Below are positions 58,985 to 64,000 of a stretch of DNA of 64,000 nucleotides, piece after piece. Every line of letters begins with the position of its first letter. The first letter of the stretch is position 1. Made by a program: the position numbers and the translations under genes. Location: the NCBI GenBank assembly GCA_907165135.1, contig OU015566.1:9284157-9348156 (forward strand), written 5' to 3'. The stretch comes from Oikopleura dioica. Lineage: Eukaryota > Chordata > Appendicularia > Copelata > Oikopleuridae. The notes under the pieces are model-generated. The model had not been told where the DNA came from and did no database searches. It saw only the letters and a list, made by a program, of their open reading frames with translations.

Positions 58985-59400
58985 TTCGGCCACTTTGTGC
59001 CGGAGGACCTCCCGGAGGACCCCTCTGCTGGAAGACAAGCTGCTGGAAGACCAGTATTTAAAAATAAAGACACAAACAAAATATAAAGCCTGGATTGGAT
59101 GGTGATTGCCGTATTCGGCCACTTGATGCTGGAGGACCTCCTGGAGGACCCCTCTGCTGGAAGACAAAGTGCTGGAAGACCATTATTAAAGAAGAAAGAT
59201 ACAAATAAAATATAAAGCCTGGAATGGCTCGTTATTGCCCTAATCGGCCACTTGATGCCGGAGGACCTCCCGGAGGACCCCTCTGCTGGAAGACAAGGTG
59301 CTGGAAGACCAGTATAAAAATAAATGAAAAGCCTTGTCTGGCCACATATTGCCACATTTGGCCAAACATCTCGAAAGACCTTAAACTTGAAGACAAACTG
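58985..59400. repeat. About 129-bp direct repeats, left arm
   Basis: Three copies of a unit with CCGGAGGACCTCCCGGAGG and CTGCTGGAAGACAAG start near 59001, 59130 and 59259, then a degraded fourth. Each unit includes an AATATAAAGCCTGG segment. Inverted counterparts lie at about 63480-63815. Confidence 0.75.
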
Positions 59401-59468
59401 CTGTAAGACTAATTAAAAAACAAGTTGCTTTTCTTTGAACACGTCTGTTTATTAAATTTGTCAAGAAA

Positions 59469-61987
59469 AGAGAGGCCCGCTTTTCAATCAGAGTCAGGGC
59501 AAAGCCGACCCGAAGGAGAGGCAACGCCCGTTTATTCTTTTCAATCAGAGTCAAGGCGAAGCTGACCCGGAGGGGAGGCCACGCCCGCTTATTCTTTTCA
59601 ATCAGAGTCAGGGCGAAGACGACCCGGAGGGGAGGCCACGCCCGCTTATTCTTTTCAATCAGAGTCAGGGCGAAGCCGACCCGGAGGGGAGGCCACGCAC
59701 GTTTATTCTTTTCAATCAGAGTCAGGGCGAAGCCGACCCGGAGGGGAGGCCACGCCCGCTTATTCTTTTCAATCAGAGTCAGGGCGAAGCCGACCCGAAG
59801 GGGAGGCCACGCCCGCTTATTCTTTTCAATCAGAGTAAGGCGAAGCCGATCCGAAAGGAGGCCACGCCCGCTTATTCTTTTCAATCAGAGTAAGGCGAAG
59901 CCGACCCGAAGGGGAGGCCACGCCCGTTTATTCTTTTCAATCAGAGTCAGGGCGAAGCCGACCCGAAGGGGAGGCCACGCCCGCTTATTCTTTTCAATCA
60001 GAGTAAGGCGAAGCCGATCCGAAGGGGAGGCCACGCCCGCTTATTCTTTTCAATCAGAGTAAGGCGAAGCCGACCCGAAGGGGAGGCCACGCCCGTTTAT
60101 TCTTTTCAATCAGAGTCAGGGCGAAGCCGACCCGGAGGGGAGGCCACGCCCGCTTATTCTTTTCAATCAGAGTCAGGGCGAAGCCGACCCGAAGGGGAGG
60201 CCACGCCCGCTTATTCTTTTCAATCAGAGTAAGGCGAAGCCGATCCGAAGGGGAGGCCACGCCCGCTTATTCTTTTCAATCAGAGTAAGGCGAAGCCGAC
60301 CCGAAGGGGAGGCCACGCGCGTTTATTCTTTTCAATCAGAGTCAGGGCGAAGCCGACCCGGAGGGGAGGCCACGCATGCTTATTCTTTTCAATCAGAGTC
60401 AGGGCGAAGCCGACCCGAAGGGGAGGCCACGCCCGCTTATTCTTTTCAATCAGAGTAAGGCGAAGCCGACCCGAAGGGGAGGCCACGCCCGTTTATTCTT
60501 TTCAATCAGAGTCAGGGCGGAGCCGACCCGGAGGGGAGGCCACGCCCGTTTATTCTTTTCAATCAGAGTCAGGGCGGAGCCGACCCGGAGGGGAGGCAAC
60601 GCCCGCTTATTCTTTTCAATCAGAGTCAGGGCGAAGCCGACCCGGAGGGGAGGCCAACCCCGCGTATTCTTTTCAATCAGAGTCAGGGCGAAGCCGACCC
60701 GAAGGGGAGGCCACGCCCGTTTATTCTTTTCAATCAGAGTCAGGGCGGAGCCGACCCGAAGGGGAGGCCACGCCCGCTTATTCTTTTCAATCAGAGTCAG
60801 GGCGAAGCCGACCCCAAGGAGAGGCCGAGCCCGTTTATTCTTTTCAATCAGAGTCAGGGCGAAGCCGACCCGGAGGGGAGGCCACGTCCGTTTATTCTTT
60901 TCAATCAGAGTCAGGGCGAAGCCGACCCGAAGGGGAGGCCACGCCCGTTTATTCTTTTCAATCAGAGTCAGGGCGGAGCCGACCCGGAGGGGAGGCAACG
61001 CCCGCTTATTCTTTTCAATCAGAGTCAGGGCGAAGCCGACCCGGAGGGGAGGCCAACCCCGCTTATTCTTTTCAATCAGAGTCAGGGCGAAGCCGACCCA
61101 AAGGGGAGGCCACGCCCGTTTATTCTTTTCAATCAGAGTCAGGGCGGAGCCGACCCGAAGGGGAGGCCACGCCCGCTTATTCTTTTCAATCAGAGTCAGG
61201 GCGAAGCCGACCCGAAGGGGAGGCCACGCCCGTTTATTCTTTTCAATCAGAGTCAGGGCGAAGCCGACCCGGAGGGGAGGCCACGCCCGTTTATTCTTTT
61301 CAATCAGAGTCAGGGCGAAGCCGACCCGAAGGGAGGCCACGCACGTTTATTCTTTTCAATCAGAGTCAGGGCGAAGCCGACCCGAAGGGAGGCCACGCCC
61401 GCTTATTCTTTTCAATCAGAGTCAGGGGAAGCCGACCCGAAGGGGAGGCCACGCCCGCTTATTCTTTTCAATCAGAGTCAGGGCGAAGCCGACCCGGAGG
61501 GGAGGCCACGCACGTTTATTCTTTTCAATCAGAGTCAGGGCGAAGCCGACCCGGAGGGGAGGCCACGCACGTTTATTCTTTTCAATCAGAGTCAGGGCGA
61601 AGCCGACCCGAAGGGAGGCCACGCCCGCTTATTCTTTTCAATCAGAGTCAGGGAAGCCGACCCGAAGGGAGGCCACGCCCCTTATTCTTTTCAATCAGAG
61701 TCAGGGCGAAGCCGACCCGGAGGAGGCCACGCACGTTATTCTTTTCAATCAGAGTCAGGGCGAAGCCGACCCGAAGGAGGCCACGCCCGCTTATTCCTTT
61801 CAATCAGAGTCAGGGCGAAGCCGACCCGAAGGGAGGCCACGCCCGCTTATTCTTTTCAATCAGAGTCAGGGCGAAGCCGACCCGGAGGGGAGGCCACGCA
61901 CGTTTATTCTTTTCAATCAGAGTCAGGGCGAAGCCGACCCGAAGGGAGGCCACGCCCGCTTATTCTTTTCAATCAGAGTCAGGGCAC
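59469..61987. repeat. 57-bp tandem array, left arm, about 44 copies
   Basis: The unit includes GAAGCCGACCC, GGGGAGGCCACGCCCG and TTATTCTTTTCAATCAGAG. Copies differ at few positions (GAAGG/GGAGG, CCCGC/CACGT/CCCGT) and some near 61330-61800 have lost 1-2 bp. Because 57 is 19 codons, all frames lacking a stop stay open across the array, giving a 550-codon plus-strand frame and matching minus-strand frames that need not be genes. Confidence 0.9.
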
Positions 61988-62289
61988 AGCAGACCGAGAT
62001 GTTTAATCTGACACACACCCGGGGGTGATTTTAGACTTGTTGGAAGCGATATTGGCGCTCGAGACGAAAATAAAAAAACCGCCTGGTTTCAGACGCTTCC
62101 GTGAAATATGGCCGTCCTAGACCGAGCGTTTAATCTGTACAAGATCCTGAATATATCGAGTTTTTCCGAACCCATCAGTCTCACGAATCATCCGGGAGGC
62201 TTTTTCGTAAATTCCCAAAAGATCGGAATTCAACGATAAGAAAGCGAACAAGTCAAGGCCTGTTAAACCTTTTCGGCCTGTTTGTGATT

Positions 62290-63310
62290 GAAAAGAATAA
62301 GCAAGCGTGGCCTCAACTTTGTGTCGGCTTCGCCCTGACTCTGATTGAAAAGAATAAACGCGCGTGGCCTCTCCTCCGGGTCGGCTTCACCCTGATTCTG
62401 ATTGAAAGAATAAACGGGCGTGGCCTCCCTCCGGGTCGGCATCGCCCTGACTCTGATTGAAAAGAATAAGCGGGCGTGGCCTCCTCCGGGTCGGCTTCCC
62501 CTGACTCTGATTGAAAAGAATAAGCGGGCGTGGCCTCCTTCGGGTCGGCTTCGCCCTGACTCTGATTGAAAAGAATAAACGTGCGTGGCCTCCTCCGGGT
62601 CGGCTTCGCCCTGACTCTGATTGAAAAGAATAAGCGGGCGTGGCCTCCCTTCGGGTCGGCTTCGCCCTGACTCTGATTGAAAGGAATAAGCGGGCGTGGC
62701 CTCCCCTTCGGGTCGGCTTCGCCCTGACTCTGATTGAAAAGAATAACGGGCGTTGCCTCCTCCGGGTCGGCTCCGCCCTGACTCTGATTGAAAAGAATAA
62801 ACGGGCGTGGCCTCCTCCGGGTCGGCTCCGCCCTGACTCTGATTGAAAAGAATAAACGGGCGTGGCCTCCCTTCGGGTCGGCTTCTCCTTACTCTGATTA
62901 AAAGAATAAGCGGGCGTGGCCTCCCCTTCGGGTCGGCTTCGCCCTGACTCTGATTGAAAAGAATAAGCGGGCGTGGCCTCCCTCCGGGTCGGCTTCGCCC
63001 TGACTCTGATTGAAAAGAATAAACGGGCGTGGCCTCCTACGGGTCGGCTTCGCCTTACTCTGATTGAAAAGAATAAGCGGGCGTGGCCTCCCCTTCGGAT
63101 CGGCTTCGCCTTACTCTGATTGAAAAGAATAAGCGGGCGTGGCCTCCCCTCCGGGTCGTCTTCGCCCTGACTCTGATTGAAAAGAATAAGCGGGCGTGGC
63201 CTCCCCTCCGGGTCAGCTTCGCCTTGACTCTGATTGAAAAGAATAAACGGGCGTTGCCTCCCCTTCGGGTCGGCTTTGCCCTGACTCTGATTGAAAAGCG
63301 GGCCTCTCTT
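62290..63310. repeat. 57-bp tandem array, right arm, about 17 copies, inverted
   Basis: Reverse complement of the left-arm unit (GATTGAAAAGAATAA, GGCGTGGCCTCC, CGGGTCGGCTTCGCCCTGA). Many inner copies carry the same 1-2-bp shortenings as the inner copies of the left array, which supports a palindromic origin. Confidence 0.9.
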
Positions 63311-63479
63311 TTCTTGACAAATTTAATAAACAGACGTGTTCAAAGAAAAGCAACTTGTTTTTTAATTAGTCTTACAGCAGTTTGTCTTCAAGTTTAAGGT
63401 CTTTCGAGATGTCTGATCGAGTTTGGCCAAATGTGGCAATATGTGGCCAGACAAGGCTTTTCATTTATTTTTTTATACT

Positions 63480-63830
63480 GGTCTTCCAGCACCTTGTCTT
63501 CCAGCAGAGGGGTCCTCCGGGAGGTCCTCCGGCATCAATTGGCCGATTAGGGCAATAACGAGCCATTCCAGGCTTTATATTTTATTTGTATCTTTCTTCT
63601 TTAATAATGGTCTTCCAGCACCTTGTCTTCCAGCAGAGGGGTCCTCCAGGAGGTCCTCCGGCATCAAGTGGCCGAATACGGCAATCACCAGCCAATCCAG
63701 GCTTTATATTTTGTTTGTGTCTTTATTTTTAAATACTGGTCTTCCAGCAGCTTGTCTTCCAGCAGAGGGGTCCTCCGGGAGGTCCTCCGGCACAAAGTGG
63801 CCGAAGTTGACCTTAAGTGTTTTTAAACGT
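63480..63830. repeat. About 129-bp direct repeats, right arm
   Basis: Three inverted counterparts of the left-arm units (GTCCTCCGGGAGGTCCTCCGG, shown by its recurring GGTCTTCCAGCA lead). They differ from the left-arm copies at scattered bases only. Confidence 0.75.
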
Positions 63831-63972
63831 CGAGGACGAAAAGGATGTAGTAGTTAGAAGCCTATCCTTAATTTCCGGCATTTTTGCCATTTTTCGCTGG
63901 TTTCCGGTACTTTCCGACAGTCTTTACTAAGAAAAAATGGGTACCAAGACCATTTTTTTTTGGTACCTACAG

Positions 63973-63993
63973 ATAGCTCAGAGCCTGAGCTAT
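63973..63993. repeat. Perfect hairpin, right arm outer end
   Basis: ATAGCTCAG-AGC-CTGAGCTAT, the mirror of 58799-58819, seven bases from the end of the window. Confidence 0.8.
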
Positions 63994-64000
63994 TCATAAA

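Larger units (their letters stand above)
58794..64000. mobile_element. Giant foldback element: inverted arms of tandem repeats (right end truncated by window)
   Basis: The left arm 58794-61987 and the right arm 62290-64000 are inverted copies in the same order: a hairpin, a unique segment, about three 129-bp repeats, a unique spacer, then a 57-bp repeat array. The outermost 57-bp units match across arms unit by unit (for example the variants at 59469-59560 and 63200-63310), so the arms arose as one palindrome; the left array is longer (about 44 against about 17 units). The centre (61988-62289) is about 300 bp without repeats. The arrangement recalls Drosophila FB elements, whose long inverted ends consist of tandem repeats. 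No transposase is visible here. Confidence 0.75.

Noticed and set aside
60376-62028. 550-codon plus-strand open frame and matching minus-strand frames
   Set aside because: They arise from the 57-bp period lacking stops; opposite-strand frames are equally open, there is no start context and no domain.
59469-63310. CRISPR array
   Set aside because: Units are continuous tandem repeats without unique spacers, and the genome is eukaryotic.

Overview
The window is eukaryotic and most likely comes from an appendicularian tunicate (Oikopleura-like). Genes are split by very short introns (about 42-53 nt), several genes on one strand are packed 24-120 bp apart with an AG acceptor just before the start codon (an operon / trans-splicing signature), and a recurring minority of introns starts with GA or GG instead of GT. 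The organism call is inference; the products are animal (HYDIN, calaxin, FSIP1, INTS5, ENOSF1).

Left third (1-24.3 kb): a long unrecognised gene on the minus strand starts at 22081 and runs off the left edge. Its roughly 11.6-kb intron contains a complete plus-strand ENOSF1 gene (2980-11555, 18 exons, 443 codons including the stop, active-site motifs intact). Another of its introns holds an unrecognised four-exon gene (13818-14590) and a methyltransferase-like fragment. Two inverted-repeat elements (6207-7229 and 16508-16881) sit in this area, a third compound inverted-repeat element lies at 23082-23836, and a small acidic two-exon gene is at 23906-24265.

Middle (24.3-44.2 kb): about 2.4 kb of mostly non-coding DNA with dispersed GCCGC hairpins, one exon of a single-pass membrane protein (26648-26929), then HYDIN (28704-44200), the giant ASH-repeat protein of the ciliary central pair. 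Most of HYDIN lies in one 13-kb exon, interrupted by two single-base shortfalls in homopolymers (35034, 37650).

Right-middle (44.4-57.6 kb): a dense minus-strand cluster, in transcription order INTS5, CDC20, GARS1 (with a likely mitochondrial presequence), FSIP1, a twin-CX9C protein resembling CHCHD1/MRPS37, calaxin, a GHITM-like membrane protein and a small Cys-rich protein. GARS1-FSIP1-CHCH-calaxin are spaced 24-93 bp and look polycistronic. HYDIN, calaxin and FSIP1 are all ciliary or sperm-tail genes, so the region is enriched for axonemal functions.

Right end (58.0-64.0 kb): a small basic gene, then a huge foldback: two inverted arms, each with about 129-bp repeats outside and a long array of 57-bp tandem repeats inside, around a roughly 300-bp centre. 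The right arm is cut by the window end. Its long open frames are by-products of a 57-bp (19-codon) period.
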